64,000 nt of DNA from Yeosuana marina (GCF_011762485.1 NZ_JAAKGI010000046.1:155476-219475), one strand, 5' to 3'; positions 1 to 10,194 are shown, counted from the stretch's first letter. The notes: generated from the sequence alone by a model not told the origin. Numbers and translations are program-made.

Positions 1-346
1 TAAAGCGCAATATCAAGACCGAACCGTTGTGGCCTGTTTAGAGTTGCATACTTATAGCAGTTTGAATGCTGAATTTTTAAAAGAATACAAAGGAACATTA
101 GATGCAGCCGATGTGGCTGTTGTATTTTATTCACCACATGCGGTAGAAATTAAAAAGCTAGAAAAAGTAACCCATGAACAAATTGCTAACGCTTTTGAAC
201 GTGATGACTTAATTATTTACACCCACCCAGACGATTTTAAAAACTTCTTGTTTTCACAAGATTTTAAAAACAAAGCCTTATTATTGATGAGTTCTGGCGA
301 TTATGGCGGACTAAATTTTAATGAGCTTAAGGGGTTGATTGTATAA
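1..346 (+). CDS. mpl: Mpl-type UDP-N-acetylmuramate:muropeptide ligase, C-terminal fragment (cut by window edge)
   Basis: The reading frame is open from base 2 and runs into the window without a start, so only the last 115 or so residues are seen. The segment VACLELHTYSSLN followed by FLKEYKGTLDAADVAVVFYSP is typical of the C-terminal domain of Mur ligases of the Mpl/MurC type. Mpl recycles cell-wall tripeptide by ligating it to UDP-N-acetylmuramate in the cytoplasm. The ATP-binding centre lies outside the window, so Mpl versus MurC cannot be separated directly; the C-terminal wording is closer to flavobacterial Mpl. The gene ends 13 bases before a convergent peptidase gene, with no clear terminator between them. 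Confidence 0.72.
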   Translation, partial: KAQYQDRTVVACLELHTYSSLNAEFLKEYKGTLDAADVAVVFYSPHAVEIKKLEKVTHEQIANAFERDDLIIYTHPDDFKNFLFSQDFKNKALLLMSSGDYGGLNFNELKGLIV

Positions 347-359
347 TTTTTTTGTTCTC

Positions 360-2372
360 CTACCAGATTGTTATTCTATCCTTTTCAGGTAAAAACATAT
401 TGTCTCCAGGTTCCACACTGAAAGCTTTGTAAAAAGGCGAAGTATTCATTAATGGACCATTGACTCGCCAGATTGGTGGTGAATGCGGGTTGTTGTTAAT
501 CCACAGACGAAGGTACTCATCTTTCATTTTCACTCTCCATATTTTGGCAACTGACAGAAAGAAGCGTTGATCAGGAGTAAAACCACCAATTTTTGTGGAG
601 TCTTGTCCTTCTTGGGTCATTTTAAAAGCATCGTATGCAACAGCAATTCCAGCATTATCAGCCGTATTTTCACCAACGGTCATGGCGCCTTTAACATGTA
701 AACTATCTAATACAGTAAACGTACTGTATAAATCGATAACCTGCTGTATTCTTGATTTGAACTTTATGTAATCATCTGTTGTCCACCAATTTTTTACGTT
801 ACCATTTTTATCATATTGTGCACCCTGATCATCAAAAGTATGAGTTATTTCATGTCCTATAACCATACCAATTCCGCCATAATTAAGCGCATCATCTGCA
901 AGGTTATCAAAATAAGGAGCTTGTAAAATACCAGCAGGAAAGACAATCTCATTAGCAGAAGGATTATTATAGGCGGTAACGGTTGAAGGTGTTGTAAACC
1001 ATTCTGTCTTATCAACAGGTTTACCTAATTTTCTCAATTTACGCTGATATGCAGCAGCGGAAGCCGATACCACATTCTCAAAATAGGTAGTTCTTGTAAC
1101 ATGCACAGCGTTGTAATCTTTCCATGTATCGGGATACCCTATTTTTTTGGTGATGGCAAACAGTTTTTCCTTAGCTTTTTGTTTAGTGCTGTCGCTCATC
1201 CACTCTAACTTATCGATTCTAACTGCATATGCCTTTTGTACATTATTCACCAGTTCTAGCATCCGTTTCTTGGCATCTTCTGAAAAATATTTCTTTACAT
1301 ACAATTGTCCTAGGGCTTCGCCCAGATAATTGTCTACAGCATTGGCCATTTTTTCGCCACGTGACTTTTGTACTGACTGTCCTGAGAGTACTTTGGTAAA
1401 CTCAAATGCAGCATCGACAAAAGTATTACTCAAGTCGGTTGCATAATTACTGATAGAATTTGCTTTCAGGTAAACTTTCCAATCTTGAATTGGTATAGAC
1501 TTTAGAAGTTCGTTCAGTTTGTCATAATAAGCAGGTTGGCCGACATCGATAGAATCGGTTTGGGCACCTAAATGCTTTAGGAAATTAGTCCAACCAATGT
1601 TGGGATGGCTTTTTTCAAGATCAGTGACAGACATCTTATTGTAATTTGCTTTTACATCTCGAAGTTCAACCCTTGTTTTATGAGAAGCGGCGAGTTGCTT
1701 GTCAATATTGTAAACTAGATTAGCCTCTTTTTTTCCATCCTCGGCATTACTACCGGTTAGTTCAAATAAAGTAGCAAGATATTTTTTGTAGGCTTCTTGT
1801 ATGACCACGGTTGATGAATCTGATTTGAAATAATAATCTCTATCGGGCAAGCCTATACCTGTTTGATATACATGGGCAATATTCATATTGCTATTTTGAT
1901 CATCGGGAGATACTCCAAAAGCTACCATAGAAGTATTGTATACTTTAGTTTCATCAGCTACGAACATCAATAATGAGTGAATATCATTAATAGACTCAAT
2001 TTTGTCTAGTATAGGCTTGATTGGATTATAACCGCGTTTGTTAATGGTAACGGTATCCATACCCGATGCGTAAAAATCACCTACTTTTTGTCCAATGCTT
2101 CCTGCTTTGTTATTACTTTTTGAAACGCTATCTAAAATACTTTGTAAGCGAATCCTTTGGGGATAGTTCATAAACATATAAGCCCCAACGCCTGCTTGGG
2201 TGTTTGGAATTTGTATAGAATCGTACCATTTGCCATTTACATATTTAAAAAAATTATCGCCAGGGCGTATTGAAGAATCTATTCCCTTTATGTTTGCAAA
2301 CTTTTTTTCTGATGGATTGGTGCATGCTCCTGATGATAGAATAACAACGCAAAGAATTATAAAATTTTTCAT
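360..2372 (-). CDS. M13 family zinc metallopeptidase, lipoprotein (PepO/neprilysin-like)
   Basis: A 670-residue endopeptidase of the neprilysin family, expected to cut small peptides in the periplasm or at the outer membrane. The N-terminus is a lipoprotein signal ending in the lipobox SGAC (Cys17). The zinc site is intact: HEITH with His507, catalytic Glu508 and His511, then GENTAD with the third ligand Glu568 and the conserved Asp572. The substrate-binding stretch around AYNNPSANEIVFPAGILQ precedes the zinc motif, as in the family. Length matches bacterial M13 enzymes. It stands alone on the minus strand with about 100 bases before the next upstream gene. Confidence 0.93.
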   Translation of the reverse strand: MKNFIILCVVILSSGACTNPSEKKFANIKGIDSSIRPGDNFFKYVNGKWYDSIQIPNTQAGVGAYMFMNYPQRIRLQSILDSVSKSNNKAGSIGQKVGDFYASGMDTVTINKRGYNPIKPILDKIESINDIHSLLMFVADETKVYNTSMVAFGVSPDDQNSNMNIAHVYQTGIGLPDRDYYFKSDSSTVVIQEAYKKYLATLFELTGSNAEDGKKEANLVYNIDKQLAASHKTRVELRDVKANYNKMSVTDLEKSHPNIGWTNFLKHLGAQTDSIDVGQPAYYDKLNELLKSIPIQDWKVYLKANSISNYATDLSNTFVDAAFEFTKVLSGQSVQKSRGEKMANAVDNYLGEALGQLYVKKYFSEDAKKRMLELVNNVQKAYAVRIDKLEWMSDSTKQKAKEKLFAITKKIGYPDTWKDYNAVHVTRTTYFENVVSASAAAYQRKLRKLGKPVDKTEWFTTPSTVTAYNNPSANEIVFPAGILQAPYFDNLADDALNYGGIGMVIGHEITHTFDDQGAQYDKNGNVKNWWTTDDYIKFKSRIQQVIDLYSTFTVLDSLHVKGAMTVGENTADNAGIAVAYDAFKMTQEGQDSTKIGGFTPDQRFFLSVAKIWRVKMKDEYLRLWINNNPHSPPIWRVNGPLMNTSPFYKAFSVEPGDNMFLPEKDRITIW

Positions 2373-2473
2373 TGGCCCGATTAATTTTTCGAAATACTAG
2401 TAATTAGCATATTTGTAAACGAAGTTATAATTTTTTTTCTAACAAAATAATTGTTTAAGAATGGATATTAAAT

Positions 2474-3361
2474 TTATGCAAGCTTCTCCTTAAAAAAAGC
2501 AATCGTACGCTCCCAAGCTAAAGTGGCTGCTGCTTCATCATATCGCGGAGTGGTATTGTTATGAAACCCGTGATTAACATCAGGATAGATATAAGCAGTA
2601 TGTTCAACATTGTTTTCTTTTAAAGCAATTTCATAATCTGGCCAACCCGCATTAACTCGTGTATCTAATCCAGCATATTGCAACAATAATGGTGCTTTTA
2701 TTTGTGCTGTTTCTTCGGCAGATGGTTGTCCGCCATAAAAAGGCACGGCCGCTTTAAGGTCGGGAAGTTTTACAGCCATCATATTGGCAATCCAGCCACC
2801 AAAACAAAAACCAACAACACCTATATTGCCATCGCAATGTTCATGAGTTTTTAAATAGTTAAAAGCTGCGATAAAATCTTCAAGCATCTCGTAGCGGTCA
2901 CGTTGGCGTTGTAAAGCCCTACCATCATCATCATTGCCCGGATACCCACCAAGTGGTGTTAAAGCATCTGGAGCTAAGGAAATAAAACCATCAACGGCTG
3001 TACGTCTTCCAACGTCTTCAATATAAGGATTTAAACCACGGTTTTCATGCACGACAATAATACCTGGAAATTTCGTTTTGCTATTATTAGGTTTTGATAA
3101 AAGTCCTTTGATTGTGCCTCCACCTTTTGGAGAATCGTAAGTAATATAATCAGAATCGATACGATTATCGTCTGGTTTTACTAAAAGGTTATCCACATAA
3201 TTAGGATTAATAAAACTTAGCAAAGAAGACACGGTTAATCCGCCAATAGCGTAAAGGGATAATTTTTCAACAAACTGACGTCTGTCTATTTTGTTATGAG
3301 CATAATCGTCGTATAAATCAAAAACGTCTTGATTGATATCTTCTTTTTTTAGTGGTTTCAT
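2474..3361 (-). CDS. Dienelactone hydrolase family protein with N-terminal export-like segment
   Basis: A 295-residue alpha/beta hydrolase of the dienelactone hydrolase (DLH) family. The Cys-Asp-His triad is visible: Cys186 in GFCFGG, Asp233 in GLDTR and His264 in NHGFHN, with the partner Glu106 in VVHENRG. Residues 26-50 (DRRQF followed by a hydrophobic stretch) resemble a twin-arginine signal or membrane anchor set back from the N-terminus, a common layout for this subgroup in Bacteroidota. The natural substrate is not indicated. It lies 14 bases downstream of the cupredoxin-like lipoprotein gene and is probably co-transcribed with it. Confidence 0.88.
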   Translation of the reverse strand: MKPLKKEDINQDVFDLYDDYAHNKIDRRQFVEKLSLYAIGGLTVSSLLSFINPNYVDNLLVKPDDNRIDSDYITYDSPKGGGTIKGLLSKPNNSKTKFPGIIVVHENRGLNPYIEDVGRRTAVDGFISLAPDALTPLGGYPGNDDDGRALQRQRDRYEMLEDFIAAFNYLKTHEHCDGNIGVVGFCFGGWIANMMAVKLPDLKAAVPFYGGQPSAEETAQIKAPLLLQYAGLDTRVNAGWPDYEIALKENNVEHTAYIYPDVNHGFHNNTTPRYDEAAATLAWERTIAFFKEKLA

Positions 3362-3375
3362 AAAATATATGTTAC

Positions 3376-4344
3376 TTACTCTGAGACTATAAATGTTTTT
3401 AGCATATTCTTACTTGCCGGATTTGGTACTTCTGATATCAAGATGTAACGACCTGGCTCTAGATTTACAGTAAAATATCCTGTATCTCCGGCTATCATGT
3501 TATTAACACCTCCTAGAAAAGTAACTCCTTTTGGAGCAGGTTCAATGAGACCTTTTGGTTTAGACCAATCCATCCAATTATTAATTTCATCTAAATCAGC
3601 ATTGTCGCTCAATTTAGCTAAATTGACATCATGACCTGTAAAGTTTTCATGTGCAATTTGATCTTTATAAAAAACTGAAAATGTATGAGGCCCTTTGCTA
3701 ATGGAGTCATTAAAAACAATACCTTCTGTACTTGAAATAGTAATTGCAATATCAGCTTTAGGCTCTATGTTTCCAGAATTAGTTTCAGAAACGATAACCT
3801 CTGTTGCCATTCCCATTGAGGTATGCCAAACACCATTACTCATTTTTACATAACATTCTATAATATAATATCCAGGATTAAGTTTTACGGTTGTTTCAGT
3901 GACAAGACCAGGTGAAATTAAACCAGAGCCTCCATAATTTTTCATTTCCATAAACCAAGCTGGAAGTTTTCCAAATTGCGCAAAGCCCTCTTCTGCATTG
4001 CCTTCATTAATAAGCTTCATGCCTTTGTCAAATGGAGGTAAAACGCGAGCTTTTACGCTATCTAAAGTTATGCCTTCAGGATATTTATCTATCAGAAAAA
4101 AGTGAGTTTGTGTTGAGGCATTTTTGTATCTAAAAGTGTTCCAACCTGAAGGAATGGTATCAGCCATTTGAAAATCCATATTTTCAGTAAGAATATTAAT
4201 AACCTGCTCGTTTTCAATTTTAGGTTCTTCAGGTTTTCTTTCTTTTTTATCAAATTTACAGGAATACAAAGTCGCCGTAAAACTTATAATTAAAAGTGGC
4301 AATAAGATGTTCTTGAAAGGGAAAAGATGTGGTTGAGTTTTCAT
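3376..4344 (-). CDS. Lipoprotein with two cupredoxin-like domains
   Basis: I do not recognise a named family. The 322-residue product has a lipoprotein signal ending at Cys29 (TLYSC). It then has two similar beta-sandwich-like halves, about residues 48-185 and 195-322, each ending in a PGxY(I) strand. In the first half His81, Cys164, His174 and Met179 have the order and spacing of a type-1 copper site, and the [16 protein letters not shown] segment resembles the Cu loop of nitrite reductases. In the second half the Cys position is Ser and the loop has no His, so that site looks lost. Copper binding is inferred from pattern only. It sits between the TonB receptor and DLH genes. Confidence 0.6.
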   Translation of the reverse strand: MKTQPHLFPFKNILLPLLIISFTATLYSCKFDKKERKPEEPKIENEQVINILTENMDFQMADTIPSGWNTFRYKNASTQTHFFLIDKYPEGITLDSVKARVLPPFDKGMKLINEGNAEEGFAQFGKLPAWFMEMKNYGGSGLISPGLVTETTVKLNPGYYIIECYVKMSNGVWHTSMGMATEVIVSETNSGNIEPKADIAITISSTEGIVFNDSISKGPHTFSVFYKDQIAHENFTGHDVNLAKLSDNADLDEINNWMDWSKPKGLIEPAPKGVTFLGGVNNMIAGDTGYFTVNLEPGRYILISEVPNPASKNMLKTFIVSE

Positions 4345-4405
4345 AATTTAAAATATTGGTTGGTTGAAATTGCTTATGTAACTTAATAAATATAAGAATA
4401 TTAGG

Positions 4406-6724
4406 TTAAAACTGCAATCTGAAGCTAACATTTGGGGTAATACCAAGTGACAGATTTTCAATTTTACTCACAACATCGTTGTCTTCTAAAGTATAGTAGG
4501 TGTTAATTACATTTTTTTTATTGGTAACGTTCCAAATGGAAGCGCCAATAGTTGCAAGCGTATTATTTGATATGTTAAAATCATACGTTGCAGAACAATC
4601 TGTACGCAAATAATCTTTTAAATGAGAACTGTTTGGCGATTCATAATTAATAGAGCCATCCACCATTTCGTTATTAACTATTGGATTAGTAGTAGGTTTT
4701 CCTGAATGCCAGTTGAGACCCAAAGCTAACTTAAGGTTGTTATACGTATAGGTTCCTGCCAAAGTAAGGGTATGACGAATGTCAACATTGTTAGGGAAGG
4801 AGTTGCCATTGTTTACGGTGCTAAATGTATAATCATTTTTACTGTAAGAATAGCCAATCCAGGTGCTAACCACATCATTAAATTGTTTGTTCACTAGCAG
4901 ATCAACTCCTTTAATTTGGTAGCTTCCAATGTCTTTTACAAATTGATATTGGTTTTGAAATCCTTGACTTCGTGTCGTAACTCCTTCGACATATTTTATA
5001 TAGGTTTCGGCACTAACGAGCAACTTATTTTTGTGATAGTGAATGCCTGCGGATAGTTGCTTGCTCTTAATAACAGGGATATCACTATTATTTGATAAAA
5101 TCCATCGACGTTTTTCAATGCCTAAAAAGTCATTTTGTAAGTCTATAATTTGAGAGGTTGTCTGACTTTTTAATTCTCCTAAAATTTCAAATCTGAAATC
5201 GTTTAAAAATCGTTGACTAAAACTAAGACGTGGTTCTACCAAAATAAGATTAAATTTTTGGTAATAATTAACGCGTGTACCCAATTTTAAATTGGTTTTT
5301 GCACTATTAGATAGAAGAGAGGTTTCAGCATAAAGAGCATGACTTCGAATCACTTCTTTGATATAGCTTCTAAAAATAGGATTATTTACGTCTTCAAGAT
5401 TGCTAACACCTATTTCAGAAAATTGATAACCACTATTAAATTTTAATTGATGATTGACTTCATAATTAACATCAAGTTTAGAAGAGTAATCAGTGACTTT
5501 GTTTTCTTGAATTAAGCGCTGATTGTTAAGGATGTCAAAATTAGTGGCGTCTAAATTGTAATTAGACATGTAAACTTGAGCTGAAGTTGATAAAGTGTTG
5601 CTCCAATCTTTGGTGTAAGTAATTCCTGTGGCAAGATTTTGTTGTGATAATTTACTGTTTAGAGCTTCGCTATTATCATTGACAGTAGACTGTTCATCAT
5701 AATTTAAGTTGTTATTGACATTTAAAAAATGAACTCTAATGCGATCTTTTTTGGTGATATCGTATAAAAATTTTGCGGTGACATCATAAAAATAGAAGTC
5801 TTCATTTTTTGAGATAGAATAATTGTCATCTTTGGTATCAGTTAAATCAGAATCTTGAAAAACCCGTTTAAAATATTGGTCATAGGTTGGTGTAACAATT
5901 AAATCGGTTAATGAACGTCTTGTTGATAGTTGTAGTTCGGTCTTTTTTGACAAAGGAATTTTAGCATAGGCATCTGCATTAATTAAATTAAAACCCGCTC
6001 CGGCTTTAAATTTATTATCAATATTATCTGAAAGTTGCATATCGATAACACTTGATATACCGTCGCCATATTTTGCTCTTGTACCATTTTTAGAGATATT
6101 AACCTGTTTGGTTGTGTATGGATTGAAAGCAGAAATTAATCCGAAGAAATGACCAGATTGGTACATTTTTATACCATCCCAAAGAAATAAATTCTGATCG
6201 TGGGTGCCACCTCTTATATTAATATTTGAAACCGTTTCATCAATACTATAAACCCCCGGGAGCGCTTGTATAGTTTGTAGAATATCTGGTTCAATAAGTC
6301 CGGGAAGAATTCCAAAAGTTTCTGGTTTTATGGTTGTTGTTCCATCATTGAGTTTAGTAATACCTTTAGTAAGGTAATTGTTTATAATAATTTCATCAAG
6401 TTGTTGTGTTATAACAGATACTTTTGGGGTGTCAAAATCTTTAATAACCACAAATCGGTTATCTAAAATCTGAAAGTCTAAATCGGTTTCATTCTTTAAA
6501 ATATTTAAAACATCTTCAATAGTTAATCCATCTGATGGTAAGATGGTTTTCTTGTCTTTAATAGTTTTATCTATATATGAAAAACGAATATTGTATCGCC
6601 TTTCTAGAGTTTTTAAAACAGCAATAAGAGATTGCTTTTCTTCTTGAATAGTTTGCGCTTTTAGTATCGTAACATTCAAAAAAAATAAAAAAATGAAAAG
6701 AGAAAGATAACCTTTACTACTCAC
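4406..6724 (-). CDS. TonB-dependent receptor with STN domain (FecA-like signalling receptor)
   Basis: A 772-residue outer-membrane receptor with a signal peptide (about 1-24), an STN/secretin-like signalling domain (about 25-95, ending QILDNRFVVI), a plug domain (about 120-230, with NIRGGTHDQNLFLWDG) and a 22-strand barrel ending in the terminal Phe of SFRLQF. STN domains touch an anti-sigma factor, and the FecR gene overlaps this gene by 8 bases, followed upstream by an ECF sigma gene. This is the classical cell-surface signalling arrangement. The imported substrate is not indicated. The weak similarity of the plug region to receptors for peptides or siderophores is not enough to choose. Confidence 0.9.
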   Translation of the reverse strand: MSSKGYLSLFIFLFFLNVTILKAQTIQEEKQSLIAVLKTLERRYNIRFSYIDKTIKDKKTILPSDGLTIEDVLNILKNETDLDFQILDNRFVVIKDFDTPKVSVITQQLDEIIINNYLTKGITKLNDGTTTIKPETFGILPGLIEPDILQTIQALPGVYSIDETVSNINIRGGTHDQNLFLWDGIKMYQSGHFFGLISAFNPYTTKQVNISKNGTRAKYGDGISSVIDMQLSDNIDNKFKAGAGFNLINADAYAKIPLSKKTELQLSTRRSLTDLIVTPTYDQYFKRVFQDSDLTDTKDDNYSISKNEDFYFYDVTAKFLYDITKKDRIRVHFLNVNNNLNYDEQSTVNDNSEALNSKLSQQNLATGITYTKDWSNTLSTSAQVYMSNYNLDATNFDILNNQRLIQENKVTDYSSKLDVNYEVNHQLKFNSGYQFSEIGVSNLEDVNNPIFRSYIKEVIRSHALYAETSLLSNSAKTNLKLGTRVNYYQKFNLILVEPRLSFSQRFLNDFRFEILGELKSQTTSQIIDLQNDFLGIEKRRWILSNNSDIPVIKSKQLSAGIHYHKNKLLVSAETYIKYVEGVTTRSQGFQNQYQFVKDIGSYQIKGVDLLVNKQFNDVVSTWIGYSYSKNDYTFSTVNNGNSFPNNVDIRHTLTLAGTYTYNNLKLALGLNWHSGKPTTNPIVNNEMVDGSINYESPNSSHLKDYLRTDCSATYDFNISNNTLATIGASIWNVTNKKNVINTYYTLEDNDVVSKIENLSLGITPNVSFRLQF

Positions 6725-7607
6725 GTTTAAGTATAACAGTATTATTGGTTTTACTAAATGTTAAATGTAAGGGAAGTGTAATTGATTTTAATGCAATATC
6801 TATATTATTATGAGCAAAACTACCAGTAAATAATTGGTTTATATCAATGTTTTCAAGTTTAAAGGTCACCTTGTATTGTCTTTCAAACTCAGACAATACC
6901 TCTTTATACGGCAAACTTTTAAACTGACTTTCATTATTTAACCACGAAGGCGTTGAACTAGCTTCTTTTTCTTTAGCAATTAGTTTCCCATCAATAATTA
7001 AAAAGCTGTCTCCAGCCTTTAATTTTGTAAGTTGAGAATTATAAGTAACGCCAACGATGCCTTCGTAGCAAATAACTTCAAAATAGTGGTTTCTTTGTTT
7101 TACATTAAATTGAGTGCCATATACGGTAACTGTTCCAGAGGTTGTTTTTACGTTAAACGAAGAACCTTTGGCTACCTTAAAAAACGCTTCGCCATTGAGT
7201 TCAACATCACGTTCATCTTTCCAAGATTTTTTATTATAGGACAAAACCGTTTTAGCATTTAAGGAAACGATAGACGCATCAGGTAATTCAATAGTTGTTT
7301 TTTGAGCTACATCTGTAGAAATAGTAGTATCTAAAGTAGTTGTGTAATAGTATAAACTAAAACAAACAGCAAGTATGGCTGCAACACGCACGGCGGGTTT
7401 AAACCAATGTGTTGTTGTATTCTCTCTAATAGTCTTTAAAGCACGATCTAGCTCTTCAGAAGCATTGTAATCATCTGCTTTAAAAGCTTTAACATTATTA
7501 GATAATTTTACCAAATCATCATAGTCTTCAAGGTTTTTAAACGCTTCAAGATCTTGATCATTCAGATCATTATCTAGCCATTTTGATATTAAAATTTCTC
7601 GTTTCAT
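6717..7607 (-). CDS. FecR family anti-sigma factor
   Basis: A 296-residue inner-membrane regulator. It has a cytoplasmic N-terminal region (1-70), one transmembrane helix at about 72-88 (VRVAAILAVCFSLYYY), the periplasmic FecR domain (about 95-200, including TTIELPDASIVSLNAKT and GEAFFKV) and a C-terminal DUF4974-type domain (about 225-296) that contacts the receptor STN domain. The stop overlaps the TonB receptor start by 8 bases, which implies translational coupling. It is expected to hold the upstream ECF sigma factor inactive until the receptor signals. Confidence 0.92.
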   Translation of the reverse strand: MKREILISKWLDNDLNDQDLEAFKNLEDYDDLVKLSNNVKAFKADDYNASEELDRALKTIRENTTTHWFKPAVRVAAILAVCFSLYYYTTTLDTTISTDVAQKTTIELPDASIVSLNAKTVLSYNKKSWKDERDVELNGEAFFKVAKGSSFNVKTTSGTVTVYGTQFNVKQRNHYFEVICYEGIVGVTYNSQLTKLKAGDSFLIIDGKLIAKEKEASSTPSWLNNESQFKSLPYKEVLSEFERQYKVTFKLENIDINQLFTGSFAHNNIDIALKSITLPLHLTFSKTNNTVILKRE

Positions 7608-7678
7608 AATCTTTAATACAACTATATAACAGTTAACTTTATTTTTTTCCTACCTAGAATTAAAATTATTTTTATTAC

Positions 7679-8194
7679 TTATAATTCTTTAATATCCTTC
7701 CGTAATTTTTCTAAAGCTCCGTAAATACGTTTTTCAACAGCCTTAGTCGATATGTTTAATAGTTCTGCTATTTCTTTAAAACGTTTTCCTTCAATTCTAT
7801 TCATTAAAAAAGCAACCCGTTGCGCTTCTGTTAAATTAGAAAGTGCCTTTTGGAGTTTTTGCATATATTCATCTTCCTGCATTAAAAATTCAGGATTTTC
7901 ATTGGTGTATGTTTTTGGCTTTGTTTGTTGGTGTTTTAAAACGACCTTTTGGTGGGCAATTTCATTAAGCATTAAATTATTCGCGGTGGTGAACAAAAAA
8001 CTTTTAGCTTTATCAGGAGATATTTTTGAGCAATTTTGCCAAAGTTTAATAAAAGCTTCTTGTACTTTATCTTTAGGGTTAAGCAACTCGCCAAACTTAT
8101 AATATAAAAAGTTATGTAAATCTTTAGAGTGTTTATTGAATATTGACGAAAAAATAGACTCTTCGCAAATAGTGTCATGTAGCTGTTTCCCCAT
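7679..8194 (-). CDS. ECF-type RNA polymerase sigma factor (Bacteroidota FecI-like)
   Basis: A 171-residue extracytoplasmic-function sigma factor. The sigma2 region occupies about residues 10-85 (DLHNFLYYKFGELLNPKDKVQEAFIKLW). The sigma4 helix-turn-helix spans about 110-165 (LSNLTEAQRVAFLMNRIEGKR then FKEIAELLNISTKAVEKRIYGAL). It lies 71 bases upstream of its FecR partner and should drive the receptor operon and perhaps the divergent lipoprotein gene. The start ATG follows an AT-rich intergenic segment shared with that divergent gene. Confidence 0.93.
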   Translation of the reverse strand: MGKQLHDTICEESIFSSIFNKHSKDLHNFLYYKFGELLNPKDKVQEAFIKLWQNCSKISPDKAKSFLFTTANNLMLNEIAHQKVVLKHQQTKPKTYTNENPEFLMQEDEYMQKLQKALSNLTEAQRVAFLMNRIEGKRFKEIAELLNISTKAVEKRIYGALEKLRKDIKEL

Positions 8195-8308
8195 TATTAT
8201 TGGTGATAGTTTGCACTAAAGTAAAAAAAAACTAAACATAGGGTAGGAATTTTTATTATTAAGATGTTCTATAATCAAAATGCTATGTTTAACCCAAAAT
8301 TACTAAAT

Positions 8309-10057
8309 ATGAAAACTAAACTTAAATTTCTTTTCTTATTACCTCTTTTTGCCCTTTCTTTTTTAATGTCTTGTCAACAAGAAGTTGTTGATGTAACGCC
8401 ACCAGCAGAATCAGAAGCGTTGGTTGCCGATTCAGAATTAACAACATTAATCAGTTCTGCTGCCAAAATGGATGGGTCTAAAGACAATATAATTGACAAA
8501 GCCAGTTGCATGTCTGTTGAATTACCAGTAACAGTGATAGCTAATGGTGTTGAAATTACTATAGATTCTGAAGACGATTATCAAGTTATTAAAACCATTT
8601 TTGATGAATTTGAAGATGATAATGATAATCTTGATATTGTTTTTCCAATTACCATTATTTTAGCAGATCATTCTGAAATAGTTCTTGAAGATCGTCAGGC
8701 CTTAGAAAATCTAATTGCTCAATGCCAAGATAATAACCAGCCTGATGATGATATAGAATGTATCGATTTTCAATACCCTATTTCGTTTTCAGTTTATAAC
8801 ACCCAATTTCAGGTTATTGATAATATTACAATAGAAAACGATAGACAGTTATTTATGTTTATTCACCGAGTTAAGCAAGGTGAAGTATTTGCAAGTCTTG
8901 ATTTTCCTGTAACAATGGTTTTATCAGATGGATCTACAATTTCTGTGTATAATAATTTAGAATTACAAAACACTATTGAAGAAGCTAAAAATGCTTGTGA
9001 TGAAGATGATGATAATGATTACCATGATACAGACTTTACCTTAGAGCGCTTAGATGCTTTATTGGTAACCTGCCCATGGGTTGTGCGAGATTTTAATAGA
9101 AATGCCGTTGAATTAAGTGATAAATACCGTGAATATTTGATGATATTTAATGAAGATGGTGTTGTTAAAGTACGAGCTAGAAATGGTGAAGTGTATTCAG
9201 GAACTTGGACTACAAGACTCACAGATAAGGGCGCTATGATTAATCTTCAATTAGAAGGTGCAGAGGATTTTACATTAGAATGGTTAGTGTATGATATTGA
9301 ATACGGAAGAATCAAACTTCTAGCAGAAGGTGGAAACAAAATTATTTTAGCAAAAAATTGCGATATCGTTTTTGATCAAACTAAAACTAGAATAGAAAAC
9401 TATTTAAAAGAATGTTTCTGGCGTATTGAACGTTTAAGAATTGCTGGAACCGATAAGGAAAGCGATTATATAGGAACTCCATTAAAATTTGAAGATGATG
9501 GCGTTGTAAAATTAAGAGTGCAAGGAGAACTTGTAACAGGAACATGGGAAGTCCAAGACGCTAATCTTGGGTTTGTATTACAAATTCATTTAGATGGAAG
9601 GCCAGATTTAGAATTAGAATGGTTAGTAGCATTTTTAGAACCAGATTTAATAAAGCTCGAAAGTTTAACCAACTCTATGATTATAAGACGATATTGTCCT
9701 GATGGAGATAATGATATAAACTATATCAATGATGTCATTATTTCATCAGATTGGCAAGTAGCCCTATATCAAGATGGTGATGTTGATAAAACAAGCGACT
9801 ATTTTATGTATACTATAAATTTCCTTGAAAGTGGTGCTGTTGCAGTAACCGATCCTAATAACGGTTTAATTGATGGATCGTGGTTAGCATACAGAAATGA
9901 TGGCTTATTTTTAGGATTAAACTTTGGCATAGAAGTACCATTTCAAGTATTAAACCATCGTTGGAGAATTAAAGAAATTTCACAAACCAGAATAGAGCTT
10001 AAAGATTATAGTTTTACTGGTGAGGTAGAACGAATATTAGTTCTTGAAATAAAATAA
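8309..10057 (+). CDS. Large acidic lipoprotein built from two kinds of internal repeat
   Basis: Function unknown. I place the start at 8309, where MKTKLKFLFLLPLFALSFLM leads to a lipobox Cys22; an upstream in-frame ATG at 8264 would add 15 non-signal residues. In 582 residues two repeat types are visible. Two modules of about 72 residues (about 65-140 and 150-230) each contain two P(V/I)(T/S)-start beta hairpins and end in Cys. Three modules of about 95 residues (about 255-350, 369-463, 481-575) follow the pattern W-x-V/I, DGVVK, GTW, LEWLV, IxL, like small lipocalin-type barrels. Acidic spacers (DEDDDNDYHD) join them. It is divergent from the ECF sigma operon. Confidence 0.7.
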   Translation: MKTKLKFLFLLPLFALSFLMSCQQEVVDVTPPAESEALVADSELTTLISSAAKMDGSKDNIIDKASCMSVELPVTVIANGVEITIDSEDDYQVIKTIFDEFEDDNDNLDIVFPITIILADHSEIVLEDRQALENLIAQCQDNNQPDDDIECIDFQYPISFSVYNTQFQVIDNITIENDRQLFMFIHRVKQGEVFASLDFPVTMVLSDGSTISVYNNLELQNTIEEAKNACDEDDDNDYHDTDFTLERLDALLVTCPWVVRDFNRNAVELSDKYREYLMIFNEDGVVKVRARNGEVYSGTWTTRLTDKGAMINLQLEGAEDFTLEWLVYDIEYGRIKLLAEGGNKIILAKNCDIVFDQTKTRIENYLKECFWRIERLRIAGTDKESDYIGTPLKFEDDGVVKLRVQGELVTGTWEVQDANLGFVLQIHLDGRPDLELEWLVAFLEPDLIKLESLTNSMIIRRYCPDGDNDINYINDVIISSDWQVALYQDGDVDKTSDYFMYTINFLESGAVAVTDPNNGLIDGSWLAYRNDGLFLGLNFGIEVPFQVLNHRWRIKEISQTRIELKDYSFTGEVERILVLEIK

Positions 10058-10120
10058 ATAAAAGGGAGACTTTCATATTCGGTTGGTTAGGTTAATTATT
10101 TATTTAAGTTTCCTTTATAA

Positions 10121-10157
10121 AGGCTGTCAAAACATATGTTTTGGCAGCTTTTTATTT
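10121..10157 (+). terminator. Intrinsic terminator after the repeat lipoprotein gene
   Basis: An 11-bp stem (GCTGTCAAAAC / GTTTTGGCAGC, one U-G pair) with an ATAT loop at 10123-10148 is followed directly by a T-run. It separates the lipoprotein gene from ffh. Confidence 0.85.
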
Positions 10158-10194
10158 TTATAGAATGATACTTCTATAATACACTTCAAATCCT

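Noticed and set aside
1147..1329. 60-codon plus-strand frame
   Set aside because: It lies wholly within the M13 peptidase gene on the other strand.
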